From: Humulus lupulus
Taxonomy: Eukaryota > Streptophyta > Magnoliopsida > Rosales > Cannabaceae
DNA: 64,000 bases
NCBI RefSeq assembly: GCF_963169125.1
Contig: NC_084793.1
Coordinates: 229,526,360-229,590,359 of the forward strand
Direction: 5' to 3'
Below the pieces are notes generated by a model. That model was not told the origin of the DNA, did no database searches, and saw only the letters and a program-made list of their open reading frames with translations. A program made the position numbers and the translations under genes. Positions 10,500-21,875 of this stretch are shown piece after piece (position 1 is the stretch's first letter; every line of letters starts with the position of its first letter).

Positions 10500-12711
10500 T
10501 CTCAACCCTGAGCTTTGGCAACATGCCCTTTGAATGAGCCCTCATCTTCCCTACAATCTCCGCCAGCTCTAGATGTCGTGTCCGTTTGTATCCCCCAGAG
10601 CTCAACATCAAGGACAGAGAAGTCCTCATCCTGGTTGAAACACCAGACCCGGTAAAACATCTTTTCCAATGCATCCTCTAGCTCAGCATCGACCCCCTTC
10701 ACCTTCAGATTTGATTCCTCGACTTGGGCAACATTCTTCTCAGCCTCTAGTTGGAGCCTCTCAACCTCATTCTGAAGTTGGTTGCGACTTTGGATCACTT
10801 CCAAAGCCTGCGCTTTGGCAATTTTTCGTTATTTCGAGAGGTCTTCAAGTTCGCCTTAACCTCTTCAAGCTACTTAGCAAATCATTCCCCTTCGACGAGG
10901 CTAGAGTGAATCCGCTCTCCATCCCGGATCTAGGCAAAGTAGGATTGGGTTGAAATTCAAATAAGTAATTAGATTGCAAATATATATATGGGGTATTTAA
11001 AAAATAATGAGAGAACTCACAATCAAAGACATCCCTAGGGTGGAGACGAGGACGGTTGTGGAAAGATTTTCTTAAATAGCCTCCAACTCCCTCAAAGTGA
11101 GCTGGTTGGTATGCCCGACCAAGTGATTGGTGATACCTTGGAGCGGAGCCCACAAGTGTTCCAGGTGCTTGTCAGCCTCAAAGAAAGGACCTGACATTGT
11201 GAGAGAAGCTGCAACAATAACCTGGGGAGCTAAGGAGACGTCCTGGGGAGCTGGAGGGGGAGCTTCCTTGGTTGTCATCATGGAAGATCGGGACTGTTGT
11301 TGGGAAAAGGCTATCTTCATGGCCTTTGCTGGAGTTCCTGTTGAAACTCTAGCCCCAGATGTGTTCTTCTTGAGGACCCGTTGTCTCTTAATGACAGGGC
11401 TGGAGCTGGTGAAGACATTTTTCAGATTCATATCGTCTTCTGCAAAATGATAAAAAAAGTTAGACAAATTCTAATTATGCAAACAACAAAGAGTAAGAGT
11501 ACAAGAGTCCTACCCACCGAACTAGAGGAGGAAACTATAATGGTTTGCTCCAGATTACGGACCGGGCTAGCAATAGTGGGGACCTCTAACTCTTGGATTT
11601 TTTGGGGCGGGGGAGACTCTAACAAAGTTAGATTGGGAACCCTTTTAGGCTTGATCTCTTCATCCAGGCTAGGTTCGAATTTGGCTTGCCTAAAGCTTAG
11701 AGTAAAGGTGTCGCAGTCTAGGGTATACCCAGGTTAGATGTTTGTACCATATCGCTAAAAAATTATGGCCCTAAAATGGAAGGTGTTATCTATAACTACT
11801 ATATATTTAGGGTAGGAAAGATCGTGGTGGAGGACTAGGAGGTCGACACATTATTGCAGCGTGACGTCCATGTCTGGATCCTATGGGTGCCTAGTCACGA
11901 CCTTTATCGGATCGTATCAGGTTAACACAAAACTAGTAGTAGCCTGATTAATTTTGCTATAAGGGTTACCTTGGCCGAAGTTTCTGGCTGCTGTCCCCGT
12001 CTCTGCACGACCTTAGTTACTATTCTGTTCGCCTTGAACATTCCTCCTACGCACCAAAGGCGCGACTTCTTCTTCCTCCTCGATCTCCTTAACAACCACT
12101 AGGACCTCGAGGTTTATTGGCCAAGGTTTGACCCTCCTTAATCAAACCACTTGCTAGCATGGTGGCACCATTCACTACTGCTCGGTACTTCTTTTCATCC
12201 GAGGGAGCAGAGGCGAGGGTCTAGTACTGATCCAAGCGAACCTGAGAAGCTTTGGACCTTTTGTAAATAGATGTACAAGGAAATAACTCAATAAAAATAA
12301 GTAAACACTTAGCAAAATAAAACTAAAATAAGGGTTAAGGCAAAGATGCCTACGAGGTTGATTAAAGTAGCGATGCTGAAAGATTTGGGGAACCGGGTAA
12401 GGTAAAACCGTCACCTCCGGTTTTGGTGTCCAGGTTGCCCTTCAGACAAAAAAAATATAAAATATCCTTTGGACTGGGGTCCTCCCACTCATTCTTGTGG
12501 AATACATATTTTAGCCCCATTAGGAGGCGATATGTGTTTGGTGGGAGCTGAAATGGGGCAAGCTTCACGAAATTCAGAAAGTTCGTGAAGTATGAGCTTA
12601 GTAGAGGGAATGCACCTGCCTTTAGGTGCTCATCACTCCAGGCCCCAAAGTTATCTTCTAAAGGGCTCACTCTCCAGTGCAGGTCCAACTAATTCTAAGA
12701 CTTTGGACCAT
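10500..12711 (-). pseudogene. TatA antisense gene, exons 1 (part) to 4
   Basis: The order of parts matches the TatC antisense gene. Coding blocks on the minus strand are as follows. A Transposase_28-like segment lies at 12360-12690 (AWSDEHLKAGAF, LAPFQLPPNTYRLLMGLKYV). A Pro/Ala-rich exon lies at 11072-11440, with an acceptor-like TTTTGCAG just before EDDMN. A coiled-coil exon at about 10510-10870 ends in a WCFNQDEDFSVL motif. The gene is transcribed toward pol. Stops and frameshifts are present, and solo LTR S2 splits the first exon at 12711. The function is unknown. Transposase_28 is a name for a domain found in plant gypsy-type elements, not proof of transposase activity. Confidence 0.75.
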
Positions 12712-12716
12712 TAAAA

Positions 12717-14613
12717 CTACTATACATAAACACTATTCTTAAGAAAACATACATACAAAACATTCATAACTTTATAAGAGAAACTATAAAGTAAATGTTG
12801 AAATTCATAAATTCGGGGTATGGTATGGGATCCCATTGTTTCAAAAAAATAAAACATAACTTGAATCTTAAATAAATTTGTTACAAAACCAAGTGCGAAA
12901 AATACATACAAAACATAATTAAAAAGACTAAAAACATGTCATCCTCGAATCGTTCACGCAGTCCACCGAATCCATTCTTCCTCAATACACAACCCCAAGC
13001 TGCCATGAATCCTTCCGCCGCCATAACTATTTTCCTGCATACATAAAAATAAAGGAATGAGCCTAATGCCCAGCAAGGAAAATCTACTAATAATGTAAAA
13101 CATATACATAAACATATCATAAACATATACTATAAACATATGTCATATACTACTACAATGGCCATTATACTACTTGGGGCTTGTTAACTAAGCAAGTCAT
13201 ATGCCAAATATATTTGTGGGGCTTGCTAGCTATGCAAGTCATATGCCCATAAATCATTGGGGCTTGCTAACTAGACAAGTCATATGCCCAAGGCTATAAA
13301 CATACTATACATATTACATAACATAACATTACATAAGATAACATATAAACATAAGCATAACATATCATATAAACATACAAGGTCTATCCTATTTTCCTTA
13401 CCAATACCAGGATATGAGAACAAGGATGGGATTTGGGACACTCCTAAAAACCAACAATGAGAAGGTGAGTCTTTCTAAAAGAAAGAGATGAAGATAAATG
13501 AACTAAACCACCGAGAAGAAGAGCTTACTGAAAGAAAACCTTAAGTTCAAAGAACTTAAATACCTAGCAAAGAATGGAAAACAGCGAGTTAGGATTTGAG
13601 TAGAGAAAACTATAAGAAACTGATGAAACATATAGAAATGAACTAGGAATAAGAATACCTTTGAATGCACTAGAACCGAAATATACCTTGATATCAAAAA
13701 ACACACTATTAACCTTACTTCCCAAGTGTTTTTAAAGCTTAAAAATGATAAAGCTTATGACCCCAACCCAAGTGTTTATCACTCAAAAGTAAACCTAGCA
13801 GCTTAAAGGCTCTGAACTTAGCTTGAAGAATGAAAGAAATTGCTGGGTACTAGGTCCTATTTATAGAGTTCAAAAGTGAAAAGATCTTCTTTTAGCTTGA
13901 ATAAAAACAATGAATATTTAATTGAAAAACATTTGAATAATTGTTCAGCAGAGGCTTAAGACTCGGTCAAAAGGTTCAGAGGCTTGCTAAGAGGTTGAGT
14001 GTTGAATTGAGCTCGGTTTCAAAACCATTTGAAAAACTTGCCCTAGGGTCGATATATCGCCTGGGCCTATATCCCGAGGCTCGACGATGCATTTGTGCGA
14101 AGTTATGAGTTTTTCGTATTCGTCGTGTGGCGATATATCGCCCCTAGAACTGCGATATATCGGCATACGCTGAAATATTATACACGTAATTGCACCTTTT
14201 CAGCCTATTTTGAATTGGGTAAACAACTTTTACTGAGTCATATAACGATTTCAAAGCTGCTGGCAGGTTATGGGGTTTTCAAATATTTTTCTTATAAAAC
14301 TATTCATAAAAAATGCTTAATTTCTCAATAAACATGCACCCGAAAAGTGTCATGATCTTATTGGTTCTATCTAAACCTTATAGTATAATAAATAACATCT
14401 CTATAATCAGCTATATTAATCAAACCTTATGTTAAAATTAATATTCTTAAACTATAGGTTAAACTTATAAAATCTACAGTGTTGCTACGAGTGTTCAACT
14501 AAGTCTTGACTTGAACCAAAATCCACAGTAATAAACATACTATAACTACTACTAGATATTTCTACTAATACTACTACTATCTAACTAGCTAAGTAAAGTT
14601 CTGGGACTCTACA
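12717..14613 (-). mobile_element. Solo LTR S2 inside TatA antisense gene
   Basis: Exon 1 of the antisense gene stops near 12711 and resumes near 14620. The insert is flanked by TAAAA at 12712-12716 and 14614-14618. On the minus strand it starts TGTAGAGTCCCAGAAC. The other end (plus CTACTATAC) lacks the expected TG/CA, so that border is less certain. Inside are a TATA box (TATAAATAGG on minus, near 13860), three tandem copies of a 41-42 bp unit at 13175-13296, and three CGATATATCG palindromes. No gag or pol is present. The overall pattern resembles chromovirus-type LTRs. Confidence 0.7.
13175..13296 (-). repeat. Three tandem 41-42 bp units in S2
   Basis: Each unit begins TGGGGCTTG and contains CAAGTCATATGCC. 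Starts are at 13175, 13216 and 13258. It is a short direct repeat within the LTR, not a CRISPR: units are adjacent with no unique spacers of constant size. Confidence 0.85.
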
Positions 14614-14792
14614 TAAAAATTTGAATCTGTCTCGGTCCCTTGGCGCCTCATTATTTTGTTCACCTGGGGCATCGAAATTATACTAGAGACAATCCTCTAG
14701 GCCTCGAAAAAGTTGTTTGCATTTACCTCGACCTTAATCTCCACTAGTGGTCCAAAGTGGGGGATGGGGGTCTTGACGACCTACTTGCTCAT
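14614..14792 (-). pseudogene. TatA antisense gene, start of exon 1
   Basis: On the minus strand an ATG at 14792 is followed by TPIPHFGPLVE and FFEA-RIVSSI. This aligns with TatC exon 1 (DSPIPVFGP and FFEAERIVSKI). A stop at the fourth codon and another inside FFEA (UAG for a Glu codon) show decay. The exon then runs into S2. Confidence 0.7.
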
Positions 14793-15744
14793 TTTTTAAT
14801 GTTTTTAGCTCGCCTGGTTACAAACGGACTGGTTAGAGGCGAACTAAGGATGTAACCTAGTTTTGAGAGCATAGGAAATGGCAACCTAAGGATTAAAGGC
14901 TTCACTAATTGAACTAAAGATTCTATAAGCTGAAAAGCGTATCTAAAACCCTAATATGTTTATTCACCCAAGCCCCAATTCATGTGCCTTAATCTTGGGA
15001 ATTACTGTAATACAAAACCACCCCAAAATCATGTTGCTTAAGCTACCCAGTTTTAGACTTGAAACCCTTAAAATTATGGCCTAAATTGCTATCCTTTCAA
15101 CCATAAAACCTAGAAAATACCCAAAAAGTTGCCTAGTTTGTGCCTTAAATTCTATCATTTTTTGTCCTATAATATGGCTTATCTACCACGGCATACTAAA
15201 ACCCAAACCAAATCACATATAGAACAAATATAAAAAGGAAAGAACTGGAAATTTCATAAACATGTACGTAAACGTGTATAAGAAGTTTGAAACAGGACAA
15301 AAATACTTACGATTTGGTTCTTGATTAAGGTGTGGGAGAAGAAACAAAGAACGTTGAAAATTTCATAAAGTCAAGGAAATGATCGCCAAAGAAAGCTTTG
15401 AATACTTGAGGGTTTCTGGGAAGAGTGAAGAAAAGGAAATTCGAATGCAAATGTGGTTAAAATCAGGTCCTGCTCTCCTATATAAATTTTGGGGAAAGAT
15501 CTCAGCCACGCAATTAAAGCAGTTCGAGATCTGCAGGCTAAGATTAAATAAACCAAATGGCAGCAAATAGTTGACAAGACAACCGTCACAGTACTCGAAA
15601 CCCAAACATACGCCTATAACAAGCAGACATGTGTCCTACACTTGAGTGGGTAGGTGTGCACGTTTTCCCACAACGGAAGTAGGAAAGTCGATAATGTGCA
15701 TGTTAGAAGTGACATCATGCACGAGCAGGGATATGGGGGACAAA
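14793..15744 (-). promoter_or_regulatory. TatA region upstream of antisense gene
   Basis: This is about 950 bp between the antisense start and the 3' LTR, with no gene. A TATATAAATT sequence at 15479-15488 can be read as a TATA element in either direction. By position it parallels the clearer antisense promoters of TatC and TatD. It also holds the normal 3' untranslated end of the sense transcript. Promoter use here is inference. Confidence 0.4.
15724..15744 (+). other. TatA polypurine tract
   Basis: The bases AGCAGGGATATGGGGGACAA stand directly before the LTR start TGTTGTACCC. The TatC counterpart is AGCAGGGGCTTGGGGGGTAG. The match fixes the 3' LTR start. Confidence 0.8.
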
Positions 15745-16457
15745 TGTTGTACCCTAAAAATATGAGCTCAAACATCTTGTTCGAGGAAGAGTTGGCAAGC
15801 AATAAATGAAGGGTTACTGTACTCTAGATGCATTTCATCAATTCTAGTTCAAATAGCTCGAGGTAGCATCACTAAGACTAGATAGCGTGAGATCCTATAG
15901 ATCGTCCTAAAGGCCTGTGACATGACTTCCAAATCGCCTTAGTCAGGCTTCGAGTATCACTTGATTCAGATCACCCTTAGCGTGTAACCTCTAGTCCGAG
16001 GATCACATTCATCTCGCGGTGGTAATGTGACGTAGATAAGGAAGAATTCCCATAGACTTAGAGGTTCATTATACACCATAAATGCTTGTAATCATTATAT
16101 AGCAAATGCCCGAAATAACGACATTTGACATATTTAAGGAATTATGTATTTGGGAAGTTACTCATTCTTGTAAGTTATCAAATATTGTACGATTACCCAA
16201 AATTTTCCATCAACCCCCTATAAATACAGAGGGAATTGACAGTAAAAGGAACTTAATTTTGTATGCAAAAAGTTTGCAGAAATTGTCTTAAACAATTTCT
16301 CAAAGAGTTCATAAACAAAATAATATTGACTCGTGGACTAAGTGGATTTTAACCACTGAACCACGTAAAATTTCCTATGTTATTTTACGGTTTACAAAAG
16401 CCTAATAATCTTTTTTCAGATTTCATAATCTATTGTTGGCGAAAAACTGCGTCAACA
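15745..16457 (+). mobile_element. TatA 3' LTR
   Basis: It runs from TGTTGTACCC to GCGTCAACA and is 713 bp long, close to the 730-751 bp of the TatC LTRs. A TATA box (TATAAATA) is at 16219-16226. The end region GTGGATTTTAACCACTGAACC and GGCGAAAAACTGCGTCAACA matches the TatC LTR end. It is followed by AATAC (16458-16462), the presumed target duplication, whose partner would be outside the window. Confidence 0.88.
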
Positions 16458-16618
16458 AATACTAATAGAATTTGAGCTTTGCAAGTTCTTCTTCCTAATA
16501 CATATGACTCGTGGACTAGGGTTAATTAATAACCCAAACCAAGTAAAATCTGGTGTTCTTATTCCTCTTCTTTAAGTATTTCTCTTAATTTGGTAGTTAA
16601 CGAAAAAGCCAGTCAAAA
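16458..16618 (+). mobile_element. TatB 5' LTR, terminal piece
   Basis: A second LTR end follows the first at once. It has GACTCGTGGACTAGGG, AACCAAGTAAAATC and the end GAAAAAGCCAGTCAAAA, then a gag leader. Two consecutive LTR ends mean that TatA inserted into the TatB 5' LTR. The remainder of this LTR is left of the window. Confidence 0.75.
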
Positions 16619-16640
16619 TTTGTGTGCTTTCATTGAGAGC
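16619..16640 (+). other. TatB primer-binding region
   Basis: TTTGTGTGCTTTCATTGAGAG directly follows the LTR end and equals the TatC leader at two mismatches. It lies 25 bases before the gag start codon. Confidence 0.65.
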
Positions 16641-16664
16641 TTGAAGAAAGCAAGAGTTTCAAAA

Positions 16665-18780
16665 ATGGCGAATACTCATAATCGATTAGTCGTGAATGAA
16701 GATCTCTCAGCCGCAGTGGGAGGAGAGCAAGTCCATCCACCTCCGGTAGGCAGTCTGGAGGTGGCAGATAATGATTGGTACGATGGAGATGGTGGAGACA
16801 ATGAGTCTTCACGTTCAACTCAGCCTGAACAACCACCAAAAGCACTGGTTCTTAGGAGTTAAGTCGCCTCACAACAAAGAGTCATGGAGGCACAAAAAAG
16901 CAACATTGTCACCTTACAGGAGGATGTTAACGCTATGAGAGCCATATTGGTGGCCCAAGGGCTACAGGTGGACCCCCAAGTTAAAGTTCCACCTGGGCAA
17001 CCAACTAACGTGCCACTTGTGCAACCAGTTGGCGTGCCACCTGCACAACCTGCTAACATGCCCCATGTACAACTAGCTGGAGTGCCACCAGTTAGCCCAT
17101 GCGGGGGGAGAAAGAGCTAAGTCTCCCACAAACAGAAGAGAGCTCAACGAGCTTTCGAGCCTCTCGACATTCCTCTGAGAAAGTACGTGACCAAAAAGCA
17201 GTTTTGGAGCCCCAGGAGATCCCCAGGACCACTTTATCCAAGGAGCCCATGGGATTCCGCCCAGGCACGCCCCAGCACCCTCGGGGAAACCCAAGATTGT
17301 GAGCCAACATGAGAGAAGTCTCCATGGAACGAGGATTCCATCTTAGCATCTCGATGAATAATGAATACGTCGAGACCGACAGGGAAACGAAAGTAGGATT
17401 CCTCGAGGAAGGTTGTCGTGGGAGTGCACTGGTTGACTTGTGAGACAATCTCAATGCTCAAAAGAATAGGGCCATGCCCAAGGACCTCCATAGGAGATAC
17501 CCCCAACCGGATCTCCCGAATAATTCGAACTCTCACAAGAAAGAAGGAGCGCCTGAAAACGAGCAGTATTTGGCACAAAGTACCAACAATGATCCTCTCC
17601 GGGCAGAATTGGAGAGTTTGAAAAATAAAATAATGCTCAAGATGACCAAGAGGTAAGGCAATGAAATAGACTCCAAGGACGAGGGCGGTGAACCATGCGC
17701 TCGACTCATAGTAGAAGCCCTACTGTCCAGAGGCTTCAAGATGTCCGACATTACCGCATACAACGGGACCCTTCCGACCATCTCTCCAAATTCAATAGGT
17801 TAATGTCCATCCACTGCGTCTTCGAAGATGCTAGATTCCACTGCTTCCCATTAACCTTGACGGGAGCAGATAGCGAGTGGTTCAAGAAGCATAGGCCGCG
17901 TTCCATCCATTCTTGGTCCAATTGTCCTTGAGTTCTGGAGACAATTCATTGCGGCAAGGAAAGTTAGCTTTGAGGTCAATGCCCTGGCTAACATCAAGCA
18001 AGGGTCGTTCGAGACCCTCAAAGCATACGCAAGAGAGTAGATGATGGCCAGCAACTTATGGTTTTACAAGCCGACATCTGACCAGCTTCTCCACTATGGG
18101 ATAAACTACAAAGGCACAGATGCCATAGGCTCAACGACTTCATCCGTCGAGCCCAAGAATACATCCATTGGGAAGATTCCCAGATAGGAGCATCACATTA
18201 AAACAAGTGTAATGAGTGCATCACATTAAAACTACAATGCTCCATAGGCAAGTTACAACATCAAGCCCATGGGGTACGGAGCAGGTTCAACTAGATTCAG
18301 TGCTTATCAGCCTGTTTTCAGTACTAAAGCGACTGCTCCCTCCCAGTGATGGCTCGAGCGGTAGTAGACGCGGGAGTAAGACCAAAAGGAGCAAGAAGTG
18401 AAGAAATCTCTCGAGGAACATGTACTTGGCTACTGAGCAACAAGTTTACAATCAGAGGCTTCAGCCCATCCGGAGAGAACGGGAGAAAAAAGATGCGAAA
18501 AAATTATGCAAGTACCATATAGACATTGGTCACAACACCAATGAATACAAACAGTTTCAATATGAGATAAAGAATCTCATTAAACTAGGGCATCTCCACC
18601 AATACACCAGGGTCGATGCTCGCCCAGTACAGGCTCCTTCGAGGGAACCACCAAAAAATTAGGGCCAAGTAGTTGCTGCCCCACAACCTATGGCCCAAGG
18701 TCTGCCTCCGATAAATGGGAGAGTGGGGACCATCTTAAGAGAACCCCATCTATAAGGAACGTTGAGAAATTCACATAATA
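16665..18780 (+). pseudogene. gag: TatB gag
   Basis: Gag forms the virus-like particle and packages element RNA. The start is ATG at 16665 (MANTHNRLVVNED). A leader with VNAMRAILVAQGLQVDP and repeated VPP units follows. The gag core is at about 17695-18060 (RDPSDHLSKFNRLM, then SEWFKKHRPRSIHSW, compare RQWFKQSKKQSISSW in TatC). A zinc-like motif (CKYHIDIGHNTNEYKQF, last Cys replaced by Tyr) lies near 18505. Stops at 16860 and 17118 and frame changes at about 17930 and 18400 break it. It is decayed more than TatC, consistent with being the oldest layer. Confidence 0.85.
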
Positions 18781-19440
18781 TATGTACATGAGCCCTCAAT
18801 CATGAGGACGAAGTTTGTGTGTTGGTCTAGCTTTTGGCATAAATTCCCCGATGACGGACCAAGTCATTACTTTCATCAAGGAAGATGCTAAGAGAGTACA
18901 CTTTCTCCACAATGATCCTTTGATAATCGAGACCCAAATTTCCAACATGATGGTTGCTTGGATCCTGGTGGATAACAAAAGTTTAGTGAACATCCTATTC
19001 AAGCAAGCCTTCGAAGGGATAGGATTTACGATGGGTGATCTCATGCCATTACGTTCGACCCTATACGACTTCTTAGACAAAGGATTGATCCCGATGGGAT
19101 AGATCAAGCTGCCAGTGACACTTGGTGAAGTGTCTAGATAGGCTTTCAAGTACATCACATTCATGGTAGTGGACTGCTTCTCCGCTTACAATGACATTAT
19201 GGGCCAACCGCCTTGGTGGAGTTTGGAGTCACCACATCCATTAGGCACCTGTGCATGAAGTTCTCCATGGAGGTAGAAATCAGTGTAGTTCACAGAGACT
19301 AGAAAGAAGTCCGCCAGTGCTATAATGGGTCCCTTAAACACTTGATAATGGTGACTGGGGCAACAACCTCCGAACAACATCCTCCAAAGGAGATTGTAGT
19401 CCAGGCTGTCCTCGAAGAGTTGGACGAGCCTAATGAGCTA
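18781..19440 (+). pseudogene. pol: TatB protease region
   Basis: Begins MTDQVITFIKEDAKRVHFLHND, then WILVDNKSLVNILF, where the usual DNG of Tat proteases is DNK. VVDCFSAYNDIMGQP follows in a new frame. No stop separates it from the end of gag in its frame for at least 20 codons. Stops at 19100 and 19140 interrupt it. Confidence 0.8.
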
Positions 19441-20401
19441 GATCCCAGAGGTTGTGATGACAAAGCAATATAGCCATTGATGAGATAGAGGAAGTTATCT
19501 TCGATGAAGCTAACCCAGACAAAAAGACGAAGGTTGGGAGGAACCTCAAGGTGAAATTCTGAGAAGCAGTAGTGAATTTTCTTTGCGAGAACCAAGATGT
19601 GTTTACATGGTCTCATGCAGACATGATGGGGATTGACCTAAACATCACCAGCCACACCTTGAACATAGATCCTAAGGTTGCCCCAGTGCAATGAAAAAGA
19701 AGGCTACTTGACCCGACAAAGGAGGAAGCGCTGAAAGTGGAAGTCAACAAACTTCTTGGAAATGGATTCATACGGGAAGCCCAATATCCAAAGTGGTTGT
19801 AAAATCTGGTGTTGATCCCTAAGCCTAACGGGACTTGGAGGACCTGCATCAATTTTACTACCTTAATAAGGCATGCCCTAAGGACTGTTTCCCCTTGCCG
19901 ATGATTGATCAGATGGTGGACGCCATCTCTAGATATAAGTTCTTAACATTTATGGATGCATATTCCAGTTACAACTAGATTTCCATGCATGTCACAAACT
20001 AGGAGCACACTAGTTTCCAAACAGATAAGGGTGTCGATGCTACAAAGTGAGGTCGTTTGGCCTGAAAAATGCATGGGCCACTTACCAAAGATTAGTGAAC
20101 AAGATGTTCAAGAACCAGCTTGGTCGAAACATGGAGGTATATGTGAACGACACGTTGCTCAAGTCCAAGACCTCCATGGAGCACATAAAAGACTTGGCAG
20201 AAGCTTTCTCAATCCTCCGCAGGTTTTGGATGAAGCTTAATATGCAAAATCGTACATTTGGTGTAGCCTCAAGGAAATTCTTGGAATTTATTGCGAGCGC
20301 GCGAGAAATAGAAGCAAACACCGAGAAGATCAAGGAATTGATTGAGATGCCATCCATGGGAAGCACAAAGATGTACAAAGCTTGACTAGTCGGATAATAG
20401 C
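19441..20401 (+). pseudogene. pol: TatB reverse transcriptase, left part
   Basis: Blocks seen are DMMGIDLNITSHTLNID, NGTWRTCINF, ACPKDCFPLPMIDQ, FMDAYSSYN, SFGLKNAWATYQRLVNKMF and YVND in the catalytic position. The last readable codons (DVQSLTSRIIA in the frame +1 to the long ORF) are cut by TatD at 20402 and continue at 46177-46182 as AALSRFVSKATEKC. The target duplication accounts exactly for the overlap. Stops and frameshifts elsewhere inactivate it. Confidence 0.9.
20397..20401 (+). repeat. Target duplication of TatD, left copy (ATAGC)
   Basis: ATAGC directly precedes the plus-strand TGTTGACGG end of TatD. The partner at 46177-46181 follows the other end. Removing TatD and one copy restores the TatB reverse transcriptase frame. 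Confidence 0.9.
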
Positions 20402-21312
20402 TGTTGACGGTGAGAACTCGTCAACGATATTGAGTCAGAAAACTCAAAGATATATTTAAGAAAATGATTAACTTAGAAGGAACATAGAGAGAACTTGAAT
20501 AAGAAATTTTTTGAACAACAATGGAGAAAAAATGCTCGTATATTACTCAATAGCCCTAGTACACAGGGAATTTTCCAACCCCCCCCCCCCCCCCAACAAT
20601 GATCAGTGGAGCTCTAATGGCTCTTAGTATGAAAATGGTCCCAAGGGAACAAAGAAATGGTGGTACTATGGGGCACCTCAGAGGATCATGGTGCATGCGT
20701 TAGTCGTGTCGGGCTTCAGGCCTGTCGGGTCTAATAGTGGTCGAGGGCGTGGGAGGATGTAGTCCTCCTCCCAGTACTTTGTACGACCACTACTCCTCTA
20801 ACTTAGTACAACCACTACTCTTCTGATTTAGTACAGCCATTACTCCTCTGATGGTCGTGTCTGGTTCGTACTCCGTACTAATCCGGCCTTTTTTGTACCT
20901 CTACTTTGTCTATATCTTGATAAGCCCTTGAGAGCTTGAGTGTAAGGTTCCTATAGCTTGAGGTTGAGGAGAGACTATGCCTTCAAGCTGTATGGACCTA
21001 TTGGGCTTATTTACTCTCAAGCTCAATGGTGGTCCTTAGCCGGTACTCCAAGGTTGAAAAAGGTCCTTTGAATCATCTTGTTAGCCTCTAGGGAGTCTCG
21101 CATGCATTCCATGGTCTTGAGTAGGGTCAAGCTAACGTTTGGGCTTCAGGGGGGCCTTGAGCTCACTCCCTGAGCTTGCCCCCCTTTTGTGAGCTCACCC
21201 CTGGGGTCCTGATGGGTGTGGGTTTGGTCTTCATGTTTTTCCTATCTTCTCAAAGAAACTCTTGGACGCTTACTTCTTGTTTGGCTTCTCTTGTCATTTT
21301 TCAAGGCTCACA
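20402..21312 (-). mobile_element. TatD 3' LTR
   Basis: Its left end, TGTTGACGGTGAG on plus, is the LTR 3' end in minus orientation. It is homologous to 45234-46176 up to GGCTTC at 21288. The sequence then continues to a possible TGTGAGCC start at 21312, preceded on the minus strand by an AGGGGCAAG purine tract. A C16 run is at 20579-20594. About 20 bp that hold the TATA box in the right-hand LTR are missing here. Confidence 0.85.
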
Positions 21313-21867
21313 CTTGCCCCTAATCTATAAGGAGGTGTCCCTCAGCTTCTTGTAGATTGTTGGTGATGCTTTATCATGGAAAAATGGCACCCAGTGGAGG
21401 TGGTGTCTTGTGCTCCTTGGTGTAGAACTTTAGTTTGAGCTAAGTTGAAGATAGGCAATGTCTATGGCTTCTCTTTTTTCCTTAGTTTGAAATCCTACAC
21501 TGGTATAACACTAAATTAAACTAATGAGAATTCTTTGTAGGATGGCGTGGATCCCTATGTACCTTTCAAAGAAAGGTACTAATATTCTCTCTTTTTGTAC
21601 CCTTGGATTGTATTTGATCTAATAGTTGGGAGTGATTGAATTTCCCTATATATACCTCCTCTTTTTTCACCTTTTACCCACACTTCCTTTTTACTCTCAC
21701 TTGGCTTAGTTGTTGGTAGCTATTTCCTTTTTCAAAGAGGTTGGAGGTTCAATACTTGGTGGGAACATTTTGAGGTAAATTTCCTTTCTTTTCTTTTATA
21801 CTTTCATTTAGAGTTTTTTTATATGTGGTCGATTGTTTCATCGAGGCCAGCACTAGGAGTTTGCCTC
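21313..21867 (+). promoter_or_regulatory. Likely promoter region of TatD antisense gene
   Basis: No ORF of interest. CTATATATACCTCCTC with the TATA element at 21647-21654 is followed by a pyrimidine-rich TTTTTTCACC leader, the layout of a plant TATA promoter on the plus strand. The Transposase_28-like antisense gene starts downstream on the same strand, after insertion N. The promoter reading is inference from position and from the comparable TatC site. Confidence 0.5.
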
Positions 21868-21875
21868 TCACTTAA

